A stretch of DNA of 64,000 nt from Odobenus rosmarus divergens (lineage: Eukaryota > Chordata > Mammalia > Carnivora > Odobenidae): contig NW_004450483.1 of NCBI RefSeq assembly GCF_000321225.1, forward strand, positions 584,347 through 648,346, given 5' to 3'. The notes below the pieces were generated by a model that saw only the letters and a list, made by a program, of their open reading frames with translations, was not told the origin of the DNA and did not search any database. A program made the translations under genes and the position numbers. Shown piece by piece: positions 23,021 to 34,469 of this stretch; the first letter of the stretch is position 1, and every line of letters starts with the position of its first letter.

Positions 23021-23758
23021 CCCTTCTTGCTTACACTAACTGGACAGGACTCCATCATTTGTAATGGATAACCCTGAGCAACAGAAAGACAACCCAAAAC
23101 GTCCAACTGAAGATGAAACAGCTAAATAAATCATGGCTTAACTTTTTGATGGAATACTATCCAGCATGTAGAGTGTATGCTCAAAAAATTCTTAAACACA
23201 TGGGGGAATGCTCACAAATAATGGAAAATGGAAAATAAAAAGGTCGGATTTCCTCTTCTGATAATGGTACACTAGATAATTCTGGGTAAAACTTTCTACA
23301 GAAGGCAACTAAAAAAACTGGACCAAAAATTTACAAATTTGACTGAAGCATCAGAGAGTTCAAGTAATGAAAATTTACTAGGAATTACAGAGAATTAGCA
23401 TGAGAAGATGGAAATCCTGGGAGCCAAGCCTAGCATTTAGGGCAACTTGTGTCCTGGGTGTGTTTGCTGATCCAGAAAAGAAAACTAAGACACCTGAGAT
23501 GTTGCGGCAAGGCAGAAGGAAATGATCCCAGATACCAGGCGTGTGTTGCAGAAAGGAAGATCAATTGAAATGGTAATTATGGAAGCAAATCTAAATGATT
23601 CTGCCTATGCAAAACAACAATAGTTTTGACCTGTGGAATTTCAAATGTACATGAAATTTAAATTTATAACAATGGTATGTAAGTAAAAAGGGAGCCAACT
23701 GAGGTTCAAGTGTTCTAAGGAAGAGACTGTTAGAAGTACTGATTAACTAAGGATTTGA

Positions 23759-23966
23759 GGGGGCGCCTGAGTGGCTCAGTCGGTTAAGCATCTGCCTTCA
23801 GCTTGGCTCATGATCTCGGGGTCCTGGGATCGAGCCCCGTGTCAGGCTCCCTGCTCAGCGGGGAGCATGCTTCTCCCTCTCCCTCTGCCCCTTCTCCTGC
23901 TCATACTTTCTTTCTCTCTCTCTCTCTCTCTGTCTCAAATAAATAAATAAAATCTTAAAAAAATAT
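23759..23966 (+). mobile_element. CAN SINE
   Basis: Head ggggcgcctgagtggctcag, with a diverged flank repeat of the type t(a/t)aggatttga near 23748 and 23968. Confidence 0.9.
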
Positions 23967-24381
23967 ATTAGGATTTGAAAAGTCAGTGATGCATTTTGAA
24001 ACTCTAGGGAAAACCTAAAAATAAAATTAAAGCAAGGTGAGGTGTAACTTCCAAACTCATGAAAAGGGTAAAACTGTATAATTAAAAAATAATGACTTCA
24101 AAAGAAGGCAACAATGAAAGAAAAGGAAATATTGCTGATGGAACAAATAGAAGGCACCTAGTGACATGTTAGATTTAAGCCAACATCTTACCAATTATAT
24201 TAGATACAAATGGACAGGATCCACCAATAAAATGGGGGAAAAATTAGAATGGATTAAAAAAAACAAACAGCTATATACTGTTTCCAAGAGACACATCTAA
24301 ACATAAGCGTATAGGTAAGTTGACAACAGATTGGAAAAAGAAATACCATGCAAGTACTCTGTTTAAAAATACACCTCCACA

Positions 24382-24585
24382 GGTGCCTGGGTGGCTCAGT
24401 TGGTTAAGTGACTGCCTTCGGCTCAGGTCATGATCCTGGAGTCCCAGGATCGAGTCCCACATCGGGCTCCCTGCCCAGCAGGGAGTCAGCTTCTCCCTCG
24501 AACCCCCTTCCCTCTCGTGCTTTCTATCTCTCATTCTCTCTCTCTCAAATAAATAAATAAAATCTTTAAAAAAAAAGAAGGAGAA
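24382..24585 (+). mobile_element. CAN SINE, 'gactgccttcggctc' subfamily
   Basis: Contains gttaagtgactgccttcggc and tcctggagtcccaggatcga. Flanking duplication aaaatac(a/g)cctccaca at 24366-24381 and again ending near 24603. Confidence 0.92.
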
Positions 24586-24808
24586 AAAAAATACGCCTCC
24601 ACATAAGCCAATGGACAAGGAAGAAATTACAATGGGAATTAGAAAATATTTTTAATTGGATGATAATGAAAATATCACACATCAAAATTTGTGGAATGCA
24701 GCTAAAGCCAAGCTTAGAGGAACATTTTAGCCTTGGATGCATGCGTTAGTTAAAAGTTAAAGCTGAATGCCTATAATTAACCATTCATCTCAAGAAGTTA
24801 GAAAAACA

Positions 24809-24980
24809 GGACACCTGGGTGGCTCAGTCAGTTAAGCGGCTGCCTTCGGCCCGGGTCATGATCCCAGGGTCCTGGGATCGAGGCCCACATCGGGCTCCTT
24901 GCTCAGCAGGGAGCCTGCTTCTCCCTCTCTCCCTCTGCTTGTGCTGTCTCTGTCAAATAAATAAAATCTTTAAAAAAAAA
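24809..24980 (+). mobile_element. CAN SINE in sense L1
   Basis: Head acacctgggtggctcagtca. Exact duplication AAGTTAGAAAAACA (24795-24808 and 24981-24994). Confidence 0.92.
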
Positions 24981-25129
24981 AAGTTAGAAAAACAATAGCA
25001 AGATAAACACAAAGTAGAAGAAAGTAAATAATATAATGCATTAAATAAAATATAATGCAATTAAATAAAGAACATGTGATAGGGAAGATCAATAAATCAA
25101 AAAGCTAATTATTTGGAAAGATTAATACA

Positions 25130-25330
25130 GGGCACCTGGGTGGCTCAGCCATTAAGTGACTGCCTTCGGCCCGGGTCATGATCCCAGGGTCCTGGGATCG
25201 AGCCCCAAATCGGGATCCCTGCTCGGCAGAAGCCTGCTTCTCCCTCTCCCACTCCCCTGCTTGTGTTCCCTCTCTCGCTGTGTCTCTCTCTCTGTCAGAT
25301 AAATAAATAAAATCTTAAAAAAAAAAAAAG
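25130..25330 (+). mobile_element. CAN SINE in sense L1
   Basis: Head gggcacctgggtggctcagc. Duplication AAAGA(T/C)TAATACA at 25117-25129 and 25331-25343. Confidence 0.92.
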
Positions 25331-25557
25331 AAAGACTAATACAATTAAAAACATCCCCAAATCAATAAACGCTTGGCAAGATTAACTGAGATTTTTAAAA
25401 AGTCACAAATTATCAATATCAGGAATGAAAAAAGAAACATCTTCAGAGATCCTGTTAAAAAGATAATCAGGAACAACTGGAAAGCATGCAAAAGAAAAGA
25501 ATAAATTTAGATCCTTACTTCATACCATATACAAAAATTAATTAAAAATAAGTTAAA

Positions 25558-25750
25558 GGGGGCACCTGGGTGACTCAGATGGTGAAGCGTCTGCCTTCGG
25601 CTCAGGTCACGATCCCAGGGTCCTGGGATCGAGCCCTGCATTGGGCTCCCTGCTCCGCGGGAGCCTGATTCTCTCTCTCCTTCTCCTGCTCCCCCTGCTT
25701 GTGCTCTCTCACTCTCTCTGTCAAATAAATAAATAAAATCTTTAAAAATT
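25558..25750 (+). mobile_element. CAN SINE in sense L1
   Basis: Head gggggcacctgggtgactca, tail aaataaataaaatctttaaa, followed by AT-rich flank that roughly repeats the upstream side. Confidence 0.88.
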
Positions 25751-25913
25751 AATTAATTAAAGATCTAATGTAAGCTAAAACTATAAAACTCTTAGAAGAA
25801 AACACGTGTCAAATCTTCACAACCTTGTATTAGGCAATATGACACCAAAAGCACAAGAAACAAAAGAAAAAGACAAATTGAAAAATTTTTTATACTTCAA
25901 AAAACATCATCAA

Positions 25914-26044
25914 GGGGGCACCTGGGTGGCTCAGTCAGTTAAGAGTCTGTTGATCTCAGCTCAGGTCTTGATCTTAGGGTTGTGAGTTCAAGCCCTGCAT
26001 TGGACCCCGAACTGGGTATAGAACCTACTTAAAAAAACAAAACA
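25914..26044 (+). mobile_element. Short CAN SINE (old type)
   Basis: Head gggggcacctgggtggctca, then a tRNA-like part and the ending tagaacctacttaaaaaaac. It lacks the CT-rich body of the longer elements and is directly followed by another SINE. Confidence 0.8.
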
Positions 26045-26258
26045 AGGGGCCCCTGAGTGATGCAGTCGGTTGAGTGTCTGACTTTTGTTTTTGGTTCAGG
26101 TCATGAACTCAGAGTCGTGAGATCAAGCCCTGTGTCTATGTCCGAGCTCAGCGAGGAGTCTGCTAAATTTTCTGTCTCCCTCTGGCCCTCTTGTGCTTAC
26201 ACTCTATCTCTTTCTCTCTCCCTCTGAAATAAATAAATCTGTAAAAACAAAACCAAAC
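26045..26258 (+). mobile_element. CAN SINE
   Basis: Head ggggcccctgagtgatgcag with a full CT-rich body and tail aaataaataaatctgtaaaa. Diverged, adjacent to the preceding short SINE. Confidence 0.85.
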
Positions 26259-28466
26259 CTCATCAACATCAAAAAAGTGAAAAAAGCACTCACAGAACAA
26301 AAACAAAAAATTTGCAAATCATGTATGTGATAAGGAACTTATATCCAGAATATATAAAGAACCCTTAAAAGTCAACAACAAAAGACAACACAATTTTAAA
26401 ATAAACAAAGGATCTAATAGACCTTTCAGGAAAAATATGAAAATATGAAGCATGGTCAACATCATTAGTCATTAAAGAAATGCAAATCACAACCACAATG
26501 AGATCACTTCACACTCACTGGAAAAGTTAGAGTCAAGAGGCAGACAGTTATAAATTTAGCAAAGATGTGGAGAAATTGGAACCTTCTTATATTGTTGGTG
26601 GGAATGTAAAATGGTACAATGTTGGGTTCATGTTGGGAAACAGTTTGGCAGTGCCTCAAAGTTGGACATAGAGTTACCATATGAACTAGTAAGTTCAAGC
26701 CTCGATATTCACCCAAGAGAATACATGTCCACGCAATAACTTAGAATGTTTATAGCAACATTATTCATAACAGCCCAACGATGGAAACACAGATGTCCAT
26801 CAGCTGATGAATAGATCAATAAAATGCACTATGTCCATACAATGAACCATTATTTGGCAATAAAAATGAATGATGTACTGCTATATACTACAACATGGAC
26901 CGAACTTGAACATATTATGCTAAGTGAAAGAAATCAGTCACAAAGGCTACATACCCTATGATTCCATTTATATGAAATGTCCAAAGAGACAGAAAATAGA
27001 CTAGTAGTTGCCAAGGCCTGGAGGAAGGAAAGAATGGGAGTGATTGCTAATGGATAGAGAATTTTTTTTGAGATAATTAAAATATTCTGGAATTAAATAG
27101 TGGTGAAGGTTGTACAACTATGTGGATACACTAAAAACTACTGTATTGCACTCCCAAAAAATAAAAAGAACCAAGATGAGTATATACAATGTAACAATAA
27201 TGACATTCTGCTAACATGTGGACAGAATGGACAAATTATAGAAAAATACAATCCAAAATGGCCACAACAAAAAAGGAATTAATAGTCTTATAGCTATTAA
27301 AGAAATTGAATACATAATTTTAAGACTTCACACAACAAAAACTCCAAGGCCAGAGGACGGCATTGGTGCTTTTTACCAAACACATAAGAAAAAAGTGCCA
27401 ATTCCACACAAACTCTTCCAGAAAACAGAACAAGAGGGAACACTACCTGATCAGGTCAGCATAACCTTGATATCAAACCCGATAAGACATTATGAGAGAG
27501 GAAAATTACAGGCCAATGTCACTCATTAACATAGACACAAAACTCCCAAACAAAATATTAGCAAACTGAATCTTGCAACATATAATGATCAAGGAGTGTT
27601 TACTCCAAGGTTGGTTTAACAGAAAATCAATTAATGAAATTCATCACATGAGTAGAGTATGAGGAAAACTCATGATCATTTTAATAGATATAGAAACAGC
27701 ACTTGGTAAAACTCAACGTCCATTCATGATATTCAACATACTTTTAGAAAACTCAGAATAGAAGGAAACTTTTTTAATCTGATCAAGGTTGCCTGTAAAA
27801 ACCTAGGGCAAATCTCATACTTAATGATGAGTTGTTGACAGGTTTTCCTTTGGGATCTGCTACAAAGCAAGGATGCAAATTATTGCTACCTCAGCTGAAT
27901 GTTTTACCGCAGGCCCTGAAAAGATCTAAACGTAGAATGTCAAGAAAAAAGAGATTAAAGTCATAAAGATTGGAAGGGAGGAAAGAGAACTATCACAGTT
28001 TGTGGATGAAATAACTATGTAAATAGGAAATCCAAAGAATTTACAGATAAATTATTTGAATTAATTAGTTCAGCAAAGTTGCTGGACAAAATTCGGTAGA
28101 AATAAACCACATCTATATGTTAACAACAAACAGAAAATGAAAAATTTAAATAGATACTGTTTACAACAGAATAAAAATTTTTAGGACCTAGAAACAAATC
28201 TAACAAAAAAATGGACAAGACTTCTCTGAAGAAAACAATAAGAATATTCTTGGGGGAAAATGAAAATTTAACTACATGGAGAGATATGTTCTTTGGAAGA
28301 CATAGTATTATAAAGTTGCCAGCTCTCCCCCAAATAAGCTGCATATTTAATGAAATTCTAATAAAATTTCCAAGTGTTTTTATGTATCTTGAAAAGCTGA
28401 TTTCAAACTCTGTGTGGAAATGCAAAAGGACAAAAATAGCCAAAAGACTTAAGAAGAGAAAAGAGG

Positions 28467-28627
28467 AGGGGCGCCTGGGTGGCTCAGTCAGTTAAGCATC
28501 TGCCTTCGGCTCAGGTCATGGTCTCAGGGTCCTGGCATCGAGCCCCGCATCTGCTTCTACCCCGAGTCTGCTTCTACCTTTCCCTCTGCCCCTCCCTCCC
28601 GCTCGTGTTCTCTCTCTCTCTCTCTAA
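28467..28627 (+). mobile_element. CAN SINE
   Basis: Head gggcgcctgggtggctcagt. Its CT repeat runs straight into a purine-rich tail rather than the usual aaataaataaa. Confidence 0.9.
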
Positions 28628-28694
28628 AGAAAAAAAGAAAGAAGAAGAAGATGATGAAGAAGAAGAAGATGAGGAGGAGGAGGAGAAGAAAGAG
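28627..28694. repeat. Purine-rich GAA/GAT/GAG microsatellite
   Basis: About 65 bases almost entirely of A and G with a few T (gaagaagaagatgatgaaga and onward), grown from the A tail of the adjacent SINE. In one + frame it reads as a run of acidic and lysine codons; this is not a gene. Confidence 0.92.
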
Positions 28695-29024
28695 GTGGGA
28701 AAATCTGTTCTACCAGATATCAAGAACTTTTAGAACGATCAAATAATTAAGGTAGTATGGTATTCTGCAGTAATAGACAAACAGGAAAGGAACAAATAAA
28801 GAGCCCAGAAATAGACCCATGCATAGTTGGACATTTAATTTATGGCAAAGGTGGCATTGCAAAGAAGTGGGAAAAGGCAAGTATTTTCAATAAATGGACT
28901 GGGTCCACCAGATATACAGGTGGAGAAAAAAAAGAGAAACTTGACCCCTACCTCACACCATGCACAAAAATGAATTCTAGGGGGAGTTAGGCCTAAACAT
29001 GAAAGGCAAAACAATATATCTTTT

Positions 29025-29221
29025 TTAAAAAAATTTATTTATTTGACAGAGAGAGAGAGACACACACACAGTGAGAGAGGGAACACAAGCAGGGGGAGTG
29101 GGAGAGGGAGAAGCAGGCTCTGGGCTGAGCAGGGAGCCTGATGCGGGACTGGATCCCAGGACCCTGGGCTCATGACCTGAGCCGAAGGCAGACGCTTAAC
29201 GACTGAGCCACCCAGGCACCC
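29025..29221 (-). mobile_element. CAN SINE in sense L1
   Basis: T/A-rich tail, aatttatttatttgacagag, head gccacccaggcacccc. Flanks caaaacaa(t/g)atatctttt-like at 29007 and 29222. Confidence 0.92.
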
Positions 29222-29330
29222 CAAAACAAGATATCTTTGAGAAGATAATTGGGAATATCTTCATGACCTGAAGGTAGGGAAGATTTCTTAAATAAGACAC
29301 AAAGAGAAATTGTCATAAAGAAATGGACTG

Positions 29331-29521
29331 GGCGCCTGGGTGGCTCAGTTGGTTAAGCGACTGCCTTCGGCTCAGGTCATGATCCTGGAGTCCCGGGATT
29401 GAGTCCTGCATCGGGCTCCCTGCTCAGCAGGGAGTCTGCTTCTCCCTCTGACCCTCTTCCCTCTCGTGCTCTCTATCTCTCATTCTCTCTCTCTCAAATA
29501 AATAAATAAAATCTTAAAAAA
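29331..29521 (+). mobile_element. CAN SINE, 'gactgccttcggctc' subfamily
   Basis: Full element; exact 14-bp duplication AAAGAAATGGACTG at 29317-29330 and 29522-29535. Very similar to the copies at 30629 and 53482. Confidence 0.94.
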
Positions 29522-29597
29522 AAAGAAATGGACTGATAAATTGAATCAAAAATAATAATTTCTACTCATCAAAACAACCATTAAAACAGTGAAAAAG

Positions 29598-29710
29598 TGG
29601 AGCGCCTGGCTGACTCAGTAGGTAGAGCATGTGACTCTTGCTCTCAGGGTCGTGGGTTTGAGCCCCACACAGGGTGTAGAGGTTACTTAAAAATAAAATC
29701 TTAAATAAAA
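29598..29710 (+). mobile_element. Short tRNA-Lys-like SINE
   Basis: About 110 bp: a tRNA-like part (gcctggctgactcagtaggt, then tagagcatgtgactcttgct, then gggtcgtgggtttgagcccc), then ttaaaaataaaatcttaaat. Box A and box B of the internal RNA polymerase III promoter are recognisable. Flank repeat (a/g)aacagtgaaaaag at 29583-29597 and 29711-29725. It lacks the CT-rich body and is not a functional tRNA gene, because it is embedded in a SINE with an A-rich tail. Confidence 0.88.
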
Positions 29711-30199
29711 AGAACAGTGAAAAAGAGAGTGGGGAAATATATTCACAGTTTATCTAACCACCAAAGAGCTTAATATCAAACTACATAAAAGAAAAACTCT
29801 TGTAAATCAATAAGAAAAATACTAGAAGACAAGTAGGTCACAGGCTAGTGGTTTCCAAAACGAAATATCCAAATGAGAGTTAAGAAAAGGTGCTCAGCCT
29901 CATTAGGAATCAGGGAAATGCAAATTAAAATCACAGGGAGATACTTCAACACACTTGGACATTTTCCTTGCTATCAACACACCACAGCTTTATCAAGGGA
30001 ATTCAGCCCTGAATTAATGCTCAAGAAGGATCAAAAGTGTAAATGCTGCCTTCAAAGAGTTTACAGTTTCACTGAGGAGAGAAAGGGACATTTGGTGAAG
30101 TAATTGCCATGTTTCCACAAAGAAAAAATGACAGTCTAGTTCCTGAAGGAAAACCCTCCTTTTTGAAGGGGTTGACCTCACTGTAGAATCCAGACCTAT

Positions 30200-30525
30200 C
30201 CCCGATCAGAGAAAGACAAGTATCATATGATTTCCCTGATATGTGGAGTTTAAGAAACAAAACAGAGGACCATTGGGGAAGAGAGGAAAAAATAAAACAG
30301 GACGAAACCAGAGAGGGAGACAAACCGTAAGAGACTCTCAGTCATAAGAAACAAACTGAGGGCTGCTGGCGGGGGTGGGCGGTGGAGGATGGGGTCACTG
30401 GGTGATGGGCATTAAGGAGGGCACTGGGTGTTATAGAAGACTGATGAATCACTGACCTCTACCTCTGAAACCAATAATGTACTACATGTTATTAATTGAA
30501 TTTAAATTAAAAAATATTTTAAAAG
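30200..30525 (+). mobile_element. Carnivore L1 3' end, sense
   Basis: Contains gtatcatatgatttccctga, gacgaaaccagagagggaga and cctctgaaaccaataatgta: the end of ORF2 and the 3' UTR of a carnivore L1, truncated at its 5' end. Confidence 0.87.
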
Positions 30526-30628
30526 AATCCAGGCACACCCCATTGAACACACAAACACACATGAGATGCAAACATACATGAGACAGAAACACACACAATA
30601 GTTACCTTTTTTAAAAAAATTGAACTAT

Positions 30629-30819
30629 AGGGCGCCTGGGTGGCTCAGTTGGTTAAACGACTGCCTTCGGCTCAGGTCATGATCCTGGAGTCCCGGGATC
30701 GAGTCCCACATCGGGCTCCCTGCTCCGCAGGGAGTCTGCTTCTCCCTCTGACCCAACCCCCTCTCATGCTCTCTCTCTCTCTCATTCTTTCTCTCAAATA
30801 AATAAATAAAATCTTTAAA
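30629..30819 (+). mobile_element. CAN SINE, 'gactgccttcggctc' subfamily
   Basis: Full element; exact duplication AAAAAAATTGAACTAT at 30613-30628 and 30820-30835. Confidence 0.94.
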
Positions 30820-31002
30820 AAAAAAATTGAACTATCAAAATGGTAGCCAACGGGAAGGGGTGTGAGTGAGTGTGTAAGGGGGCACTCTTACACCTTGCTT
30901 GTGGGAGTGTAAATGGGCACAGCCCTTCTGAGGGATGTTTCAGCTTAAAGAATGAGAAATCTTGAAGTGCAAACCCTGTGACTTAAGAATTCTACTTCCA
31001 AG

Positions 31003-31219
31003 AGTGCCTGGGTGGCTCAGTCGGTTAAGCGTCGGCCTTCAGCTCAGGTCATGATCCCAGGGTCCTCGGATCCAGCCCCACAGCCCCAAGGTCGGGCTCT
31101 CTGCTTAGCGGGGGGGCTCTGCTTCTCCCTCTCCCTCTGCCCCTCCTCTTCCACCTGCTCATGCTCTCTCTCTCCCTCTCTCTCAAATAAATAAATAAAA
31201 CCTTAAAAAAAAAAAAAAA
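31003..31219 (+). mobile_element. CAN SINE
   Basis: Head gtgcctgggtggctcagtcg and a long A tail. Flank repeat agaattctacttcca at 30986-31000 and from 31220. Confidence 0.92.
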
Positions 31220-31528
31220 AGAATTCTACTTCCAGGACTATCCCCTAGCAAAATCACAGGACAAGTGTATACAGATGCATATACAAGAATGGAATTTAGA
31301 CTGGGGTCTAAACTATGATATGCCCATACTCTATGTGGTTATTGGAGTTCAGTTCTAGATAAATATTTATTTATTTATTTATTTTCTAGATAAATATTTA
31401 ATGATAGGGGAAAATGCTTATGACATATTAAATGGCAAAAGCCATTTGCAAAAGAGTAGACATTATATGAACCCAAGTTTATTTTGTGTATTTTCATATA
31501 AGAAATAAATATATTAAAATCAGATCAT

Positions 31529-31716
31529 GGGGCACCTGGGTGGCTCAGTCGTTAAGCATCTGCCTTCGGCTCAGGTCATGATCCCAGGGTCCTGGGATCG
31601 AGCCCCACATCAGGCTCCCTGCTCTGCGGGAGCCTGCTTCTCCCTCTCCCACTCTCCCTGCTTGTGTTTCCTCTCTCGCTGTGTCTCTCTCTGTCAAATA
31701 AATAAAAAAAAAAAAA
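31529..31716 (+). mobile_element. CAN SINE
   Basis: Head ggggcacctgggtggctcag, body ending ctctgtcaaataaataaaaa. Confidence 0.92.
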
Positions 31717-31734
31717 GAGAGAGATTATGCTTAC

Positions 31735-32165
31735 TGTAATAGCTCTCTGTGGCTGCATAACAAATTACCATGAACAAGCAGCTCAGAACAACACTGGGAT
31801 GTCTGATTTCAGTCTCCATGATCAGGAGTCCATGGGTTATCTGAGTCCTCTGCTCAGGGTCTAAGAAAGCTGAAGTCAAGATGTCGGCTGGGCTGCATTC
31901 CTTTCTGGAGCCAGATCCTCTTCCAGGCTCATGTAGTTGTTGGCAGAATTCATTTCCTTGTGGCTGTAGGACTAACATCCCTGCTTCTGGCCCTGGGGGC
32001 TGCCCGTTCCTGCCCCGTGTCCTGCCCCATTGCCCTCTCCAGCAACATGGCAGTTTGCTTCCCCAAGGTCAACAGGAGAGCATCTGCTGCAGCTTTCAAT
32101 CTCTCTGATTTCCTTTCTCTGACTTGTAGACCCAGGTTTCAAGGTCTCATGAGATTAGGTCACGT
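31735..32165. repeat. Old interspersed repeat, family not assigned
   Basis: The phrases tgtggctgcataacaaatta and agttgttggcagaattcatt, with a run towards gcaacatggcagtttgcttc, form a dispersed mammalian repeat of LTR-like or DNA-transposon type that I recognise in outline but cannot name. Its far end is replaced by a truncated SINE tail. Confidence 0.5.
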
Positions 32166-32178
32166 TCACCCACACCCC

Positions 32179-32179
32179 T

Positions 32180-32216
<37 letters not shown>

Positions 32217-32245
32217 TAAATAAATAAATCTTAAAAAAAAAAAAA
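32179..32245 (+). mobile_element. 5'-truncated CAN SINE tail
   Basis: A (CT)n run of about 30 bases followed by aaataaataaataaatctta and A13: only the 3' end of a CAN SINE. Confidence 0.75.
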
Positions 32246-33958
32246 GAAACAAATTTGTTTGGTCTCATCCCTAATTTGTGGTTTTAAAATATTTGATGTT
32301 TAGTAGTCCTCCCTTTAAGAGATGGAGCCTAATTCCTCTTCCTTTGTGTCTGGACTGGACTTAGTGACTCACTTCTAGCGAATAAAGGGAAAATGATTGT
32401 GTGTGATTCCTGAGACTAGGTCATAAAAAGCACTGAGACCTCCTCTTCATTTTCTCTTGGGTCACTCGTTCTGGGGGAGCCAGCCGCCATCTTGAGACAA
32501 CACTCAGATAACCCTGTGGAGGGGCCTGTGTGGTGAGCACCTGAGGTCTCCAGCCAACAGCCACCTGAGCGAGTCACCTGGGAAGCAGCATCTCCAGCCC
32601 CAGTCAAGCCTTCCTGTGACCAGAGCAGCGCTGACAAGCTGACTTGCAGCATCATGAGAGATCCTGAGCCAGAACCACCCAGACGGGTGTGGGAGATTTT
32701 TAAAATGTTTGTTATTTTAATCTGGTAAATTTTGGAGCAATTTGTTAGGCAGCAGTGGATGATTTATACACCCTATAACATCAGTGCGATGTGGATTTCT
32801 TGCCCTAAGCATTTTCTGGTTCGTAGGTAAAGGTAGTCGGTATGGAGGCTGAGAACACAGGCTTTAGCGATGCATAGAGTCGTCAGACACAGGTGAGGCC
32901 ACCAAGTTGTCGTCACTCCTCGCGCAAGTGCTCGAATTCTCAGAGCTTCTGTCTTCTCCTTTGCAAAATGGAAACGTGAATCGTTCGGCAGAGTATGTGG
33001 CTCCGTGCAGGGAATTCAATAAAGGAATTGTGTGATTAGGTTATTTCACTGTTATCTCTGCCTACATACCTCTGAGTGCAGAAAGACTTGTTTCCCGCCC
33101 TACTTGTTCCTGTTTGGAGCTGTCTCCACCAGGCTCCTGGCCTCCAAATCCAGGTCACAGTTCTTCTGCTCTTTGGACCTGGCTGTGCATTTGTTCTGTG
33201 AGGTGGTTAGGGAGTAGGAACATCCATGTGGCTGGAGCCTGCCTCTCTGGTGGGTGGCTGGAGTCTTCAGGTTGCAGCTCTGGGAGGCCATCAGCAGCCT
33301 CCCCCGGGACCGCTGCACTCAGCCAAGCTGTCTTCCCTGGGCAGAGCCCACCCCACCTCTGCCTCCTGGGTTCCATCTTCAGGTGGCTCTGAGCACCTCT
33401 ATCATGCTGATCCCTGGGCAGGCACCAGACATAGGTCAAAAGCTCCTGTCCTCTGAGAGGAGGAAAGCAAGGGCATGTCCATGGCATTAGGGGTACAAGG
33501 CCAGAGGAGCCCAAGGGCTGTGGGAGCCCAGAGGAGGGAGCTCCATCCAGCCTGAGGTGAGGAGGGGAGGGGAGGCAAGGACAGAGTGAGGAATGCAGAG
33601 AGGAGTGATGAGCTTCTCTCCTTCCCTCACATCTGACTCCAAAGCAGACACTCTGCCATATACCCAAGGGCTTATTCTTATTCTCACCCCTAAAGGTTCT
33701 TTACCTAATGAGGTGACCCAAAACTATTCCTGAGGGATCTGAGCTCTTAGTGATTCTGTTTATGTTGGATTACTTTTGTCTTCCATTTTCTTTACCATTA
33801 GACATAGCCATGCTAGGAACAGTCCCTGAAGATTCCCTGCCCCTCATTGTGTAGCAGTAACGATATCTCCTTTTGAAAATTAGGGTCAGTCATGCTAGTT
33901 AACATTCTTATTTGTTCAGTGGAGCCCCAAATGGGCCAAGGAAGGGTCTCAAATTCTA
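32246..33958. other. Intergenic DNA with one MIR trace
   Basis: A MIR-like stretch lies at about 32845-33030 (gaggctgagaacacaggctt, then ctcctttgcaaaatggaaac). The rest is single-copy; open frames at 33.1-33.7 kb overlap on both strands and show no family. Confidence 0.5.
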
Positions 33959-33962
33959 ATTT

Positions 33963-34144
33963 TTTAAAAGATTTTAGTTTTTTGAAAGAGAGAGGGAGAG
34001 TGAGCTGGAGAAAGGGCAGAGGGAGAGGGAGAAGCAGACTGCCTGCTTAGCAGGGATCCTGATGCGGGGCTCGATCCCCGGACCCTGAGATCATTACCTG
34101 AGCCAAAGGCAGACGCTTAACCGACTGAGCCACCCAGGCGCTCC
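33963..34144 (-). mobile_element. CAN SINE
   Basis: Ends with gccacccaggcgctcc. Duplication CAAATTCTAATTT at 33950-33962 and 34145-34157. Confidence 0.92.
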
Positions 34145-34269
34145 CAAATTCTAATTTAATTTAAATTAACTAAATTCTTCTTAATTAACTAAATAAAAAT
34201 TACCTTGAGTAACCCAGACTACTTAAATAATAGAGCCCCAAACTGTGGGGGTATACAAACAAATGTCTT

Positions 34270-34467
34270 GGGGCACCTAGGTGGCTCAGTCATTTGAGTG
34301 TCTGACTCTTGATTTTGACTCAGGTCATGATCTTGGGGTTGTGGGATCGAGCCCCGCGTCAGGCTCCGTGCTCAGCGTGGAGTCTGCTTGGGATTCTCTC
34401 TCTCCCTCTCCTTCTGCCCCTCCCTGCTACATGCTCTCTCTCTAAAATAATAAATAAATGTTTAAAA
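34270..34467 (+). mobile_element. CAN SINE
   Basis: Head ggggcacctaggtggctcag, with the short duplication AAATGTCTT at 34261-34269 and 34468-34476. Confidence 0.9.
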
Positions 34468-34469
34468 AA

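Larger units (their letters stand above)
23040..29965 (+). mobile_element. Old L1 sequence, sense, broken by about a dozen SINEs
   Basis: Between the SINEs the text follows L1 ORF2 and 3' UTR in sense orientation. Examples are tactgtttccaagagacaca (24275), aaagccaagcttagaggaac (24705), gcaaatcacaaccacaatga (26483), aattacaggccaatgtcact (27505) and acaatttatggcaaagg-like text near 28840. The order is not that of one intact element: an ORF2/3' end (26.3-27.1 kb) precedes internal ORF2 text (27.3-29.0 kb), so at least two copies are joined. All frames are heavily interrupted. Confidence 0.75.

Noticed and set aside
28479..28733. Open frame with a long Glu/Asp/Lys-rich tail
   Set aside because: It is a translation of a CAN SINE plus a purine microsatellite.
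29600..29672. tRNA-Lys gene
   Set aside because: The tRNA-like text is degraded in its acceptor arms, followed by an A-rich tail and flanked by a target duplication, so it is a SINE.
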